64,000 nucleotides of DNA from Clostridiales bacterium (GCA_022787565.1 JALFVN010000038.1:1-64000); one strand, 5' to 3'. Positions 52,704-60,954 are shown, counted from the first letter of the stretch. The notes: generated by a model not told the origin, from the letters alone. Translations and numbers: made by a program.

Positions 52704-53649
52704 AACAAAAGACGTACCCGTCTATCTGTTCACAGGTTTTCTGGAGGCGGGCAAGACCAAGTTTATTCAGGAGACGCTGGAGGACCGCCGCTTCTGCAAC
52801 GGCGAACGCACCCTGCTGCTGGTCTGCGAGGAGGGGGAGGAGGAATACGCCCCCGACCAGTTTGCGGACAAGAGCGTGTTTATCCGCGTGGTGGAGAGTC
52901 AGGACCAGCTCACCGGCGAGAATCTCAGCCGCTGGCTGAGGGATACAAAGGCCGAGCGGGTGGTCATTGAATATAACGGCATGTGGATGCTGGACCTGCT
53001 GTACAGCGCCATGCCCGAGGGCTGGATGGTCTATCAGGAGTTCATGTTTGCCGACGCGGGCACCTTTGTCACCTATAACAATAACATGCGCCAGCTGGTG
53101 TATGACAAGCTGAAAAGCTGTGAGCTGGTGGTATTCAACCGCTTCAACGGCACTATGGACAAAATGGAGTACCACAAAATCGTCCGGGCCGTCTCCCGCC
53201 GCTGCGACATCGCCTATGAATATGTGGGCGGCAAGGTGGAGTATGATGACATCCAGGATCCCCTGCCCTTTGATCTGAACGCCCCCATTGTGGAAATCGG
53301 GGACGACGATTATGCCGAGTGGTACAGGGACATGTCCGAGGAACCGAAAAAATACGAGGGCAAGACTGTCCGCTTCAAGTGCCGCGCCCTGGTGCGGAAA
53401 AAGCTGCCGGAAAAGACCTTTATCGTGGGACGCCATGTAATGACCTGCTGTGTGGAGGATATCCAGTTTGCGGGCCTTGTGTGCCAGTGGGACGCCGCGG
53501 ACACCGTAAAGGACGACTCCTGGATGATCCTGACGGCCAGAATCAACTTCCGCTTCCACCGGGCCTACGGCAAAAAGGGCCCAGTGCTTAGCTATATCGA
53601 CGCCACCCTCTGCGACGCGCCGGAGCAGCCTGTGGCGACGTTCTATTAA
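52696..53649 (+). CDS. COG0523-like GTPase fused to YcgQ/TIGR03943-like domain
   Basis: A 317-residue protein. The N-terminal half keeps the G3E P-loop (FTGFLEAGKTKF) but lacks the CxCC motif and has NRFNG where NKxD is expected, so it is a degenerate relative of its neighbour. The C-terminal part (about residues 195-317) resembles the C-terminal domain of YcgQ: KYEGKTVRFKCRALV, FIVGRHVMTCCVEDIQ and DDSWMILTARI. YcgQ usually pairs with a DUF318 permease. The start is TTG at 52696, inside the end of the upstream gene, so the two are coupled. Confidence 0.75.
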   Translation: MSKTKDVPVYLFTGFLEAGKTKFIQETLEDRRFCNGERTLLLVCEEGEEEYAPDQFADKSVFIRVVESQDQLTGENLSRWLRDTKAERVVIEYNGMWMLDLLYSAMPEGWMVYQEFMFADAGTFVTYNNNMRQLVYDKLKSCELVVFNRFNGTMDKMEYHKIVRAVSRRCDIAYEYVGGKVEYDDIQDPLPFDLNAPIVEIGDDDYAEWYRDMSEEPKKYEGKTVRFKCRALVRKKLPEKTFIVGRHVMTCCVEDIQFAGLVCQWDAADTVKDDSWMILTARINFRFHRAYGKKGPVLSYIDATLCDAPEQPVATFY

Positions 53650-53667
53650 TTCCAAAGTGAGGCCAGA

Positions 53668-54318
53668 ATGAGATATAAATGCCTTGTCTTTGACCACGAC
53701 GACACTGTGGTCAACAGCACCGCTACCATACATCATCCCAGCTTTCAGCAGTATCTTGACCGGTACCGCCCGGGTATGAGCTGCAGTCTGGAGAAATACT
53801 TCCTGCGCAATTTTGATCCGGGCTTTATCCCCATGTGCCGGGAGGATTACGCCATGACAGACGCGGATCTGGACATTGAAGTTCGTTTCTGGCAGGATTA
53901 TGTGCAGGGGCACACCCCCGCTGCCTACCCGGGCATCCGGGAGATCATGCTCCGCCAAAGAGCGGAGGGCGGGCTGATCTGCGTGGCCTCTCACTCCCTG
54001 GAGGAGAATATCCGCCGGGACTATGAGGCAAACGATCTGCCCCAGCCCGATCTGGTGTTCGGCTGGGATCTGCCCGTAGAGCAGCGCAAGCCCAATCCCT
54101 TTTCCCTGCAGGAGATCATGCGCATCTACGGTCTGAAGCCGGGGGAGCTGCTGATGATCGACGATCTGAAGCCCGGCTTTGACATGGCGGCAAGCTGCGG
54201 CGTGGACTTTGCCGCTGTGGGCTGGGCCAACGATATCGACGAGATCGAACGTTTCATGCGGCAAAACTCCCGTTACTATTTTAAAACGGTGGAAGAGCTG
54301 AACACATTTCTCGGCTGA
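53668..54318 (+). CDS. HAD-superfamily phosphatase
   Basis: A 216-residue HAD hydrolase with all four motifs: DHDDT (Asp nucleophile), VASHS, the Lys in RKPNP, and MIDDLKPG. A helical cap (residues 20-85) follows motif I, as in phosphoglycolate-phosphatase-like enzymes. The substrate is not clear. It lies 18 bp after the YcgQ-fusion gene on the same strand and is followed by a glycosyltransferase gene. Confidence 0.87.
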   Translation: MRYKCLVFDHDDTVVNSTATIHHPSFQQYLDRYRPGMSCSLEKYFLRNFDPGFIPMCREDYAMTDADLDIEVRFWQDYVQGHTPAAYPGIREIMLRQRAEGGLICVASHSLEENIRRDYEANDLPQPDLVFGWDLPVEQRKPNPFSLQEIMRIYGLKPGELLMIDDLKPGFDMAASCGVDFAAVGWANDIDEIERFMRQNSRYYFKTVEELNTFLG

Positions 54319-54338
54319 GCCGGGAGGGAGGACTTACA

Positions 54339-55295
54339 ATGGCCGCTGTGCTTTACATTGTGGTACCCTGCTACAATGAGCAGGAGGTACTGCCCATCAC
54401 TGCACCGATGTTTCTACAAAAGATCAAAGACCTTGCCGCTGCCGGGAAGATCAGCGATGAAAGCCGGGTGCTCTTTGTCAACGACGGCAGCAGGGACAGG
54501 ACCTGGGAGATCATCTCCGCCCTGGCCGAAGAGGACGAGCATTATATCGGCATCAGCCAGAGCCGGAACCGGGGCCACCAGAACGCGGTGCTGGCAGGAC
54601 TGATGGAGGCAAAGGACCGCTGCGACATCACCATCTCCATCGACTGCGACGGGCAGGATGACATCAACGCCATGGACAAAATGGTGGACGAATATCTGGG
54701 CGGCTGTGAGGTGGTCTATGGTGTCCGGGAAAGCCGGGATACCGATACCTTCTTTAAAAGAGCGACTGCCCAGGGCTTTTACAAATTCCTCTCCGCCATG
54801 GGGGCGGAGGTGGTCTACAACCACGCGGACTACCGTCTGATCAGCTCCCGGGTTCTGCAGGAGTTTGCCAACTTCAAGGAAGTGAACCTGTTCCTTCGGG
54901 GCATGATCCCTCTGGTGGGCTTTAAGAGCACCTGCGTGGGCTATTCCCGGGCCGAGCGCATTGCCGGGGAGAGCCATTATCCGCTGAAAAAGATGCTGGC
55001 CCTGGCGGTGGACGGCATCACCAGCCTCTCTGTAAAGCCCCTGCACATGATCACCGGCTTTGGCGTGCTGGTGGCCTTTGCCAGCTTCATTGGCGTCATC
55101 TGGGCCATTGTCACCGCTCTGATGGGCAAGACCGTGGCAGGCTGGGCCAGCACCACCTGCATCGTCTGCTTTGTCAGCGGCGTACAGCTGATCTGCCTGG
55201 GCATTATCGGTGAGTATATCGGGAAGATCTATATGGAGACCAAGCAGCGTCCCCGGTATATCATCAGTGAGCGCACCTGGGAAAAGAAAAAATAA
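54339..55295 (+). CDS. GT2 glycosyltransferase, GtrB/DPM-like
   Basis: A 318-residue family 2 glycosyltransferase. The GT-A domain begins VVPCYNEQEVLP and has VNDGSRDRTW and the metal site SIDCDGQDD. Two C-terminal membrane helices (about 225-255 and 262-290) place it with the polyprenyl-phosphate sugar transferases of the GtrB/DPM type, which load a sugar on undecaprenyl phosphate at the inner face of the membrane. No partner flippase or transferase is nearby. Confidence 0.88.
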   Translation: MAAVLYIVVPCYNEQEVLPITAPMFLQKIKDLAAAGKISDESRVLFVNDGSRDRTWEIISALAEEDEHYIGISQSRNRGHQNAVLAGLMEAKDRCDITISIDCDGQDDINAMDKMVDEYLGGCEVVYGVRESRDTDTFFKRATAQGFYKFLSAMGAEVVYNHADYRLISSRVLQEFANFKEVNLFLRGMIPLVGFKSTCVGYSRAERIAGESHYPLKKMLALAVDGITSLSVKPLHMITGFGVLVAFASFIGVIWAIVTALMGKTVAGWASTTCIVCFVSGVQLICLGIIGEYIGKIYMETKQRPRYIISERTWEKKK

Positions 55296-55300
55296 ATCAA

Positions 55301-55387
55301 GTCATCCTGAATGCAGCGAAGGATCCCGTAAACAGGGCGTTAGACCATGAATACGGGATCCTTCGTTGTTTTGTTCCTCGGGATGAT
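55301..55387. repeat. palindromic intergenic repeat (copy D)
   Basis: Outer arms GTCATCCTGA and CTCGGGATGAT, inner arms GAAGGATCCCGTA and TACGGGATCCTTC. It lies between convergent genes just after the glycosyltransferase stop codon. Confidence 0.8.
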
Positions 55388-55391
55388 GCTT

Positions 55392-56498
55392 TTACAAGCT
55401 CTGGGTTTTGGCGAGCTGCCGGTTCTTGTAATCCGCGTCGCCGGTGACCTCTTTCAAAATCTCCAGCTCCTGCGGCAAAGCAGCCTGCTCCAGACCCTCG
55501 CCGTACACAAACATCACGGCCTTTTCGTCAGAGAAGGGGTAGATGTCGATCTCAAAGCGTTTGCCCGCAAAGTTGAAGCGGTATTTGGTCTTTCGCACGG
55601 GGTGCAGGCTCATGTCGCACTCCATCAGATAGGAGACGTAATCCTTTTCGGATATGGGCCGCTCGATGACCCAGCGTTTGCCCTCCTCGCTGAGGCGCTT
55701 CTCGGTGTAAAAGTAGAGATAGTCCTTGCCGCCCTTCTGCTGGCGGATGCGCCGCTCTACCCCCGGCTTGGTCTGGACAAGGTAGGTCTGCATCATCTCC
55801 ACAGGGACGGCATCATAATCCGCTGTCAGCTTCTCCACATCCGGCATGCGGATCAGATACTTCCGCTTCTCCGCATCCGGCGCGGGGCGGCCCAGAATAC
55901 GGTAGATCTCTCCGATGGCCCGGTTGATCTTGTCCTCAAAGGCCACGGAGTTGTCGATAATATGCAGGGAGGGATGGGCACTCCAGGCCCGAAGGGTCCT
56001 GTCGTCCATCTCCCGGGCTTCCTCCACGCTCTCGTAGCGGGCGGCGTTGCCGTAATTGTAGGCAAATTCAGCGCCCTTGGCGCAGGTCACCAGATGCAGC
56101 ACCGCGTCGTAGCCGGAGAGCAGCTCGTCCTCCGTAACGCCGAAGCTGGACAGGACATGGGTAAATTCCTCGTCGGTGATGTAGGCTTTATCGTCCAGCA
56201 CCGCCCGGTCATAGATGATCAGAACGTTTTCCTCCGGCACGGTCTCCGCACCGCGCAGGGCCAGCTTCTCCTTGTGGAGCTGGTCACCGATCACAAAATA
56301 CTGAAAATCCAGCATGGACATGCAGCCCTCAAAGGGGCCCAGACCGAAGCCGGAGATCAGCTCCGTAGCCGTTTCCGGGATGGTGATGACCTTCCAACCC
56401 TCCTCCTGCTTGAACTCCTTCAGGATGCGGCTGATCAGCGTGGTCTTGCCGGCGGCCGGTCCGCCGGTCAAAACAATGCGGCTTATGTTTTTGGCCAT
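55392..56498 (-). CDS. AAA_28-CYTH-like ATP/GTP-binding protein (Ttd14-like)
   Basis: A 368-residue protein. The N-terminal part is a P-loop domain (LTGGPAAGKTTL) with the Walker B-like LIIYDRAVLDDKAY, of the AAA_28/NadR kinase-like type. The C-terminal half (about 240-368) resembles a CYTH (triphosphate tunnel) domain: VERRIRQQKGGKDYLYFYTEKR and FAGKRFEIDIYPF. This pairing is known from the Ttd14 family. Function in bacteria is unknown. The ATG at 56496-56498 lies 8 bp after GGGAG; an ATG five codons earlier is less well placed. Confidence 0.75.
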   Translation of the reverse strand: MAKNISRIVLTGGPAAGKTTLISRILKEFKQEEGWKVITIPETATELISGFGLGPFEGCMSMLDFQYFVIGDQLHKEKLALRGAETVPEENVLIIYDRAVLDDKAYITDEEFTHVLSSFGVTEDELLSGYDAVLHLVTCAKGAEFAYNYGNAARYESVEEAREMDDRTLRAWSAHPSLHIIDNSVAFEDKINRAIGEIYRILGRPAPDAEKRKYLIRMPDVEKLTADYDAVPVEMMQTYLVQTKPGVERRIRQQKGGKDYLYFYTEKRLSEEGKRWVIERPISEKDYVSYLMECDMSLHPVRKTKYRFNFAGKRFEIDIYPFSDEKAVMFVYGEGLEQAALPQELEILKEVTGDADYKNRQLAKTQSL

Positions 56499-56705
56499 AT
56501 GTATCGCTCCCATGTTTTTATTTCATATGGATAATCATATCATCTCATCCGGCTTTTTTCAATAAGCATCCCGAATGGGGTGAACGAAAGTTGAAAAACC
56601 AGGAAATTTGTCCCAAAAAGACAATTTTACAGGGAAATTGGAGCCTAAGTGGGGAATTAATACCGGAAAACGGCGCAATATTAAGCCAAATTAGAGCGTA
56701 AATAC
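56499..56705. other. intergenic region, no gene seen
   Basis: Together with the promoter and leader at 56706-56807 this 309-bp gap separates divergent genes. The left part is AT-rich, has no open frame with a binding site, no clear hairpin and no repeat that I can find. Confidence 0.5.
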
Positions 56706-56734
56706 TTGACGAAAAGACTTGGAAGATGTATTAT
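56706..56734 (+). promoter_or_regulatory. promoter of zinc-ribbon membrane protein gene
   Basis: TTGACG (56706-56711), 17 bp, TATTAT (56729-56734), leaving a leader of about 67 bases. Confidence 0.7.
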
Positions 56735-56807
56735 TAGCTTGCGGTATAGTATTTTGCCGTTTAAAACCGTAATTCTGATTCTATTTACATAGAATGGAGG
56801 AAAATTG

Positions 56808-57455
56808 ATGAGTTTGATACCTGAGGTAAAGTGCCGCCGCTGCGGAGAGAGCTTCTCTTCACTGCGCAGCCGCTGCCCCAACTGCGGAACCCGCCGCGTA
56901 AGCCAGAGCGGGCGCACTCCGGCAGCCACCCCCGGCACAGTCAGAGGAACCGAAGCCTACGAACGCGCAGCCGTGAATACCAAGTGGCAGCTGATTTTTG
57001 GCCTTATCCTTGTGGTCGCGGTAATCTTGGCCGTCATCGTCATGGTTTCCACCGGCCTGAACGGCGCGGACGCTCCTGCGGCAAAGGCTACGCCCACTCC
57101 CGCAGCCGAAAGCGCAGCGCCCACCCCGCCCCCCGCACCGACGCCCACACCCACCCCGCCGCCCAATGTGGAGAAAATCTCCTTCCAGTACTATGGCACT
57201 CCCTTGACCGAGTTTACCATCAAGGTGGACGAGGTTGTTCCCATCACCGCAATCGTAACGCCCACAGATATTTCGGACAAGGTCACCTGGAGCGTGGATC
57301 CGGATAACGAGCAGTATGTGGAGCTTACCGTCGATCCGGAGAACGGAAACAATTGTGAAGTCAAGTGTGTCGCCAAGATCCCGGCAGGCGGCATGAAGCT
57401 CTATGCCGAGCTGTTCGGTCAGAAGGGCGAGATCATCATTTACGGCGGAGGCTGA
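56808..57455 (+). CDS. zinc-ribbon, single-pass protein with Ig-like extracellular domain
   Basis: A 215-residue protein in four parts: a cytoplasmic zinc ribbon (CRRCGESF and CPNCGTRR, residues 9-30), a Ser/Thr/Arg-rich linker, one helix (about 62-82), a Pro/Thr/Ala stalk (88-120) and a C-terminal beta domain like bacterial Ig-like domains (EFTIKVDEVVPITAIVTP; DISDKVTWSVDPDN). The ATG at 56808 follows AATGGAGGAAAATTG. The layout suggests a small surface or sensing protein; no partner gene is near. Confidence 0.75.
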   Translation: MSLIPEVKCRRCGESFSSLRSRCPNCGTRRVSQSGRTPAATPGTVRGTEAYERAAVNTKWQLIFGLILVVAVILAVIVMVSTGLNGADAPAAKATPTPAAESAAPTPPPAPTPTPTPPPNVEKISFQYYGTPLTEFTIKVDEVVPITAIVTPTDISDKVTWSVDPDNEQYVELTVDPENGNNCEVKCVAKIPAGGMKLYAELFGQKGEIIIYGGG

Positions 57456-57476
57456 TAAAGCGCCGTCATACAGAAG

Positions 57477-57511
57477 AAAAAGGGCTGCTTCAGAAAGAGC
57501 GGCCCTTTTTC
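57477..57511 (+). terminator. terminator after zinc-ribbon gene
   Basis: AAAAAGGGCTGCT (57477-57489) pairs with AGCGGCCCTTTTT (57498-57510), with one T-G pair. Confidence 0.85.
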
Positions 57512-57531
57512 CCGCTTTTTTGAAAAAATAC

Positions 57532-57560
57532 TTGACAAGATGGAGATTTTGCGCTAAAAT
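57532..57560 (+). promoter_or_regulatory. promoter of tRNA-Val
   Basis: TTGACA (57532-57537), 17 bp, TAAAAT (57555-57560), 20 bp before the tRNA. Confidence 0.8.
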
Positions 57561-57579
57561 AATCTGGCTGGTGAGGCAT

Positions 57580-57655
57580 GGACGATTGGCGCAGCTGGTA
57601 GCGCATCCGCTTGACGTGCGGGAGGTCACAAGTTCGAGTCTTGTATCGTCCACCA
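57580..57655 (+). tRNA. tRNA-Val (GAC)
   Basis: A 76-base tRNA with encoded CCA. GGACGAT pairs with ATCGTCC, the anticodon loop is TTGACGT (anticodon GAC), and the T loop is TTCGAGT. Its 3' end is the likely attachment site of the integrated element to its right. Confidence 0.95.
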
Positions 57656-57657
57656 CT

Positions 57658-57695
57658 GAAACCTGAACGAAAAGTTCAGGTTTCTTTCTTTTTTT
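57658..57695 (+). terminator. terminator of tRNA-Val
   Basis: Perfect 11-bp stem GAAACCTGAAC/GTTCAGGTTTC with a GAAAA loop, then a long T-run. The rest of the gap up to the integrase (57696-57932) shows nothing I can name. Confidence 0.9.
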
Positions 57696-57932
57696 GCATT
57701 TTCCGCCACTTTTGCGTCCGAAAAGTTCACAAATTGAGAAATGAAGAAAAAGCAGTAACCATGCAAAAGTCATGGCACATTCAAAAATGGTCACTTTTTC
57801 GGCGTTTTCAGCCTCTAAAAGTTACCTAAAAACCGCGTTACAAGTTTTTTGCTTGTATCGTGGTTCCTATGGACTCCTGTTCAAGTTTTGCAGGACTTCA
57901 ATATGACTTCCTAACAACTTTGATTTGACTTT

Positions 57933-59132
57933 TTACAGCTCTGAAAGAGCTTGCATGTAACTCTCCATTCGGTCCGCACTGTTTCTCTTCATCTCTTCGG
58001 TTACATGACCATAAACATCCAAGGTAAAGGCGGCTGTCGCGTGCCCCAAATTACCTTGGATTGTTTTTATATCATCCCCATTTTTGATGGCGATAACAGC
58101 GTATTGATGGCGCAGATCATGAAAGCGCAGCTCAGGACAACCCATCTTTTTGACAATCCGCTTGAAGCAATCGTAGACTGTTCGATAGGACAGGAATCCG
58201 CCCTTTGCATTGGTGAAGACAAGGTTTGTCTTTTCCCATTCAGTCGCAGCGGCCTCCATGAGCAACTGCTTCTGCTTCTGGAACTTGAATAGACGAACGA
58301 CAGAAGGCGAAATGGCGAGCGTTCGGCGCTTGTCGTTTTTTGTCGAAGAGAAGAAATACTTCCCGCCCTTCTGCTTCTCCTTTGTGAGCTGCTGCTTCAC
58401 AGTCAGGATGCCGCGCTTCATGTCAACGCAATCCCAAGTCAGCCCCAGGATCTCCCCTTCACGCAAGCCTGTAAAAAGAGTGATTTTGTAAAGATACTCA
58501 TGGGGATGGTCTTTGATGCGCTCCATGAAGGACATGATCTGCGAATCCTCCATTGGGACAACCTCTTTCTTTCTGACTTTTGGCAACCTACAGGCAGAAG
58601 AGGGATTGCTTTGTAGCACCCCTGTATTAACTGCTTGTTCGAGAGCCTGATGCAGAACCCCATGAATGCAGCGGATTGTTTTGGGCGAAAGCGGTTTCTT
58701 TCCAGAAGGCGGATGCAGCAGATGGTTATAAAACTGCTGAACGATGGTCGTTGTCAGCTCATCCAAATGGTATTTCCCCAAATGCGGCAGAATGTACAGA
58801 GATATATCCTGTCCATAAAGGTATGCGGTGGATGCTTTGACACCTTCCAGGTATTCGTTCTTCCATGTTTCCAGCCATGCTTGAAGTAAGAGAGAATCGG
58901 ACTTCTCTTCCTTGACTGGCTCGATCTCACAGCTCCGCATCTTTCTCAGGACTTCTTCGCGCGTCGCGCCTGTGAAGGTTTTCATGATTTGCTGTCTTGT
59001 GCTCGGATCATAAGAGAGCGTCATCCGCCCTTCCCAATACTCGTAAATTGAACCATCCTTTCTTTTGCGTTCTTGTTTTCTGATGGACCCCAGCCCATTA
59101 GTTGAATGATTGATGGATTGCTTGGTGGTCAT
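57933..59132 (-). CDS. int: tyrosine integrase (Tn916/phage type)
   Basis: A 399-residue site-specific recombinase. It has an N-terminal AP2-like arm-binding region (YEYWEGRMTLSYDPSTRQQ), a core-binding SAM-like domain (about 80-190), and a catalytic domain with TGLREGE (Arg), HDLRHQYA (His and Arg) and LGHATAAFTLDVYGHV (His and the Tyr nucleophile). It should insert and excise the element at the tRNA-Val site. The ATG follows TTGGAGTGAAAA. It is transcribed towards the tRNA. Confidence 0.93.
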   Translation of the reverse strand: MTTKQSINHSTNGLGSIRKQERKRKDGSIYEYWEGRMTLSYDPSTRQQIMKTFTGATREEVLRKMRSCEIEPVKEEKSDSLLLQAWLETWKNEYLEGVKASTAYLYGQDISLYILPHLGKYHLDELTTTIVQQFYNHLLHPPSGKKPLSPKTIRCIHGVLHQALEQAVNTGVLQSNPSSACRLPKVRKKEVVPMEDSQIMSFMERIKDHPHEYLYKITLFTGLREGEILGLTWDCVDMKRGILTVKQQLTKEKQKGGKYFFSSTKNDKRRTLAISPSVVRLFKFQKQKQLLMEAAATEWEKTNLVFTNAKGGFLSYRTVYDCFKRIVKKMGCPELRFHDLRHQYAVIAIKNGDDIKTIQGNLGHATAAFTLDVYGHVTEEMKRNSADRMESYMQALSEL

Positions 59133-59456
59133 TTTTCACTCCAATCCGCCAACATTCTTCAACGAAAACATGATACAAGTTTTGCACTGATCAGTCAAGA
59201 AAAAGTGCTTTTTTACGAACTTTTCAGGCACTTAAATACGAACTAATGATAAATAATCGCAATTATCCGCATGTTTCAAGGATAATGTGATTCGTATTTC
59301 TCCAATAATACGAACTTCCGCAAAAAAATAAAGCCGCAAGAAGCATTTGAGCATCTTGCAGCTTTACACTGTCTCTGTTTTTGGTTTTTATGTTCTGTCT
59401 CTGAAATCGGTGGAGCGGGTTGCCGCTGCGATCTCAGAAGCGTTGAAAGTGCACTT
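59133..59456. other. 324-bp regulatory gap with repeated AATACGAAC motif
   Basis: Between the integrase start and the WYL gene stop there is no gene. It holds AATACGAACT at 59235-59244 and 59307-59316, TTCGTATT at 59291-59298, a partial TACGAAC ending at 59220, and the terminator at 59321-59365. These motifs recur at 62919-63004. Confidence 0.6.
59321..59365 (-). terminator. terminator of WYL regulator gene
   Basis: AAAGCCGCAAGA (59330-59341) pairs with TCTTGCAGCTTT (59354-59365) with two mismatches at most, followed on the minus strand by a run of seven T. Confidence 0.85.
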
Positions 59457-59460
59457 TCAA
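59443..59460. repeat. perfect 18-bp palindrome at WYL gene end
   Basis: TTGAAAGTGCACTTTCAA overlaps the last codons of the WYL gene. A copy with one change (TTGAAAGTGCACCTTCAA) lies at 63588-63605 in the SprT-like gene. It may be a protein-binding site. Confidence 0.6.
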
Positions 59461-60596
59461 TACAGAGCTGTCACGCGCTTCAAATAGTTCGCGTAACGCT
59501 CTGCTATTTCAGGTGTGCCGAGCTTGATGCTTTCACCGAAGCCGCATACCCAGCCATAAAACTGATGATTGATTTCCACAATCGGCTCGCAGACAAAATG
59601 CTCTTCATCGACCCATTCGAAGTAAACGCCTTTTGTGCCGAAGCGGTCAATCATCGTGTCCAGAAGGCTTCCCTCGCAGATGAGCTTTACACGCTGTTTC
59701 TTTGTGTTTATCATCATGCCGAAGTTGCATTGCGCATAGTTCGACAGATCCAAGGCAGCAAACTCTTCATCACAATCGCGCGGCTCGCCTGTCAGTGTCA
59801 CTTCTTTGATGCGGTCAACGCGCCACGCGCCAAGGCGTTTGCCATTGTACGCGAAAAGATAATAGTTCCCATCGTTTATCATGAGTTTGTAGGGGCTGAG
59901 CGTCAGGGTCTTTTCGGTGGGGCGAATGCCCTCCTTCTTCATAACGCGCTTTATATAGACGATTTTGATTTTCTCAGGCTCGTGATGATTCACACCTGAG
60001 CCGCGCCGCATGGCGTCATTGATTGCTTCCAGATTCCGCAAAACAGCTTTGTTCGCGGTCTTTACGCGGTCGGTCAAGAAAGCATCGTGCTTAATTTTTT
60101 CCTTCTGATGCTCGCTTGCGTATTCACAGATCACATCATCAATCAGGTGGTTAGACTGGCTCTCTGTCAGGAAACGCGAGGAATAAGCGCATTCCGCCAA
60201 GAGGCGAAGATCTAATAGATCGTACTTATGCTGCTTTACATAATAGCCCTTCTCTTTCCTGCCGAGGTCTTTATACACGATGGTTTTTGCCTCTTCCGCA
60301 AGCTCGGGATCGTCTAAATCCTCCTTTGCCTCTTTCATCGTGCAACCTTGATCCAGCATGTACAGCGCTTTGTTGATTTCATCAATGTCTGTATAAATGC
60401 TGCGGCGCTCAGCATAGATTCCCATTCCGTCAAGCTCGGCGGCAATCTGGTCTGCGCTCATTACATGGTCTTCATCGGTGTGCTGCATGAGAATTTGAAG
60501 GACAAGATAGGGTTTTAGCCGCTGATTTTTTTTTCTGCCGTGGCCACCATCCAGACTGTCATCCTCTTCTGGAATCACTTTTTTATCCTTCGCCAT
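59457..60596 (-). CDS. WYL-domain transcriptional regulator
   Basis: A 379-residue regulator with an N-terminal winged helix-turn-helix (residues 30-100, ADQIAAELDGMGIYAERRSI), a middle helical part, and a WYL domain (about 230-300) with KLMINDGNYYLFAYNGKRLGAWRVDRI. A C-terminal WCX-like extension follows. Such regulators often control mobile-element or defence genes and sense nucleic-acid ligands. The ATG at 60594-60596 follows AGGAGGAAAGCAGCA. An overlapping short frame lies just upstream. Confidence 0.87.
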   Translation of the reverse strand: MAKDKKVIPEEDDSLDGGHGRKKNQRLKPYLVLQILMQHTDEDHVMSADQIAAELDGMGIYAERRSIYTDIDEINKALYMLDQGCTMKEAKEDLDDPELAEEAKTIVYKDLGRKEKGYYVKQHKYDLLDLRLLAECAYSSRFLTESQSNHLIDDVICEYASEHQKEKIKHDAFLTDRVKTANKAVLRNLEAINDAMRRGSGVNHHEPEKIKIVYIKRVMKKEGIRPTEKTLTLSPYKLMINDGNYYLFAYNGKRLGAWRVDRIKEVTLTGEPRDCDEEFAALDLSNYAQCNFGMMINTKKQRVKLICEGSLLDTMIDRFGTKGVYFEWVDEEHFVCEPIVEINHQFYGWVCGFGESIKLGTPEIAERYANYLKRVTALY

Positions 60597-60699
60597 TGCT
60601 GCTTTCCTCCTGCTGTTCATTTTCTTTGCGTTCCTGCTCTTCCATGAAGAGGAAGAAGCCCAGCTCGTCCATGTCCACAAAAACCGCCTCCACAGCCAT
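60583..60699 (-). CDS. possible 38-residue leader peptide before WYL gene
   Basis: A short frame, MAVEAVFVDMDELGFFLFME followed by an acidic tail, overlaps the WYL start by 14 bp and includes its ribosome binding site, so the two would be coupled. It has no clear binding site of its own. Real expression is uncertain. Confidence 0.35.
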   Translation of the reverse strand: MAVEAVFVDMDELGFFLFMEEQERKENEQQEESSNGEG

Positions 60700-60706
60700 T
60701 TTAGCA

Positions 60707-60757
60707 TACCAAGAGGCGGAAGAAAAGATTGTGTTTTCACGCGAGGCGTGATATTAT
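60707..60757 (+). promoter_or_regulatory. divergent control region with extended -10 promoter
   Basis: TG-A-TATTAT (60749-60757) is an extended -10 box with a weak TTGTGT (60729-60734) at 17 bp. TACCAAGAGG at 60707-60716 recurs in inverted form inside the RNA hairpin at 60810-60821. Confidence 0.45.
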
Positions 60758-60763
60758 GTATGT

Positions 60764-60929
60764 GCGACACAATCACATAAAAGCGACACGAAAAGGGAAT
60801 GATGTTTTTTACCTCTTGGTAAAAACGCATTCTCCACTTTGCATTCCCTTGGAGTGTCAAAGATTGTGTCGCAGCAAACGGAGCTCTGCGTTTTTCGTGC
60901 GTGGTTCCGTTTGGGCCACGCACTTTTTT
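60764..60929 (+). ncRNA. candidate structured RNA with own promoter and terminator
   Basis: Four helices nest co-linearly: GCGACACAATC (60764-60774) with 60862-60872; GACAC (60785-60789) with 60854-60858; AAGGGAATG (60793-60801) with 60842-60850; TTTTTACC (60806-60813) with 60818-60825 around TCTT. This makes a rod of 109 bases whose 5' end is the predicted transcription start. A strong terminator follows. No open frame of note lies within. It could be a small RNA, a leader that attenuates the gene at 60955, or a DNA hairpin site. Confidence 0.5.
60897..60929 (+). terminator. strong terminator before the gene at 60955
   Basis: GTGCGTGG (60897-60904) pairs with CCACGCAC (60916-60923), followed by six T. 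It lies only 26 bp before the next start codon. Confidence 0.8.
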
Positions 60930-60954
60930 ACTAAAATGAAGGGAGAGAGCAAAC

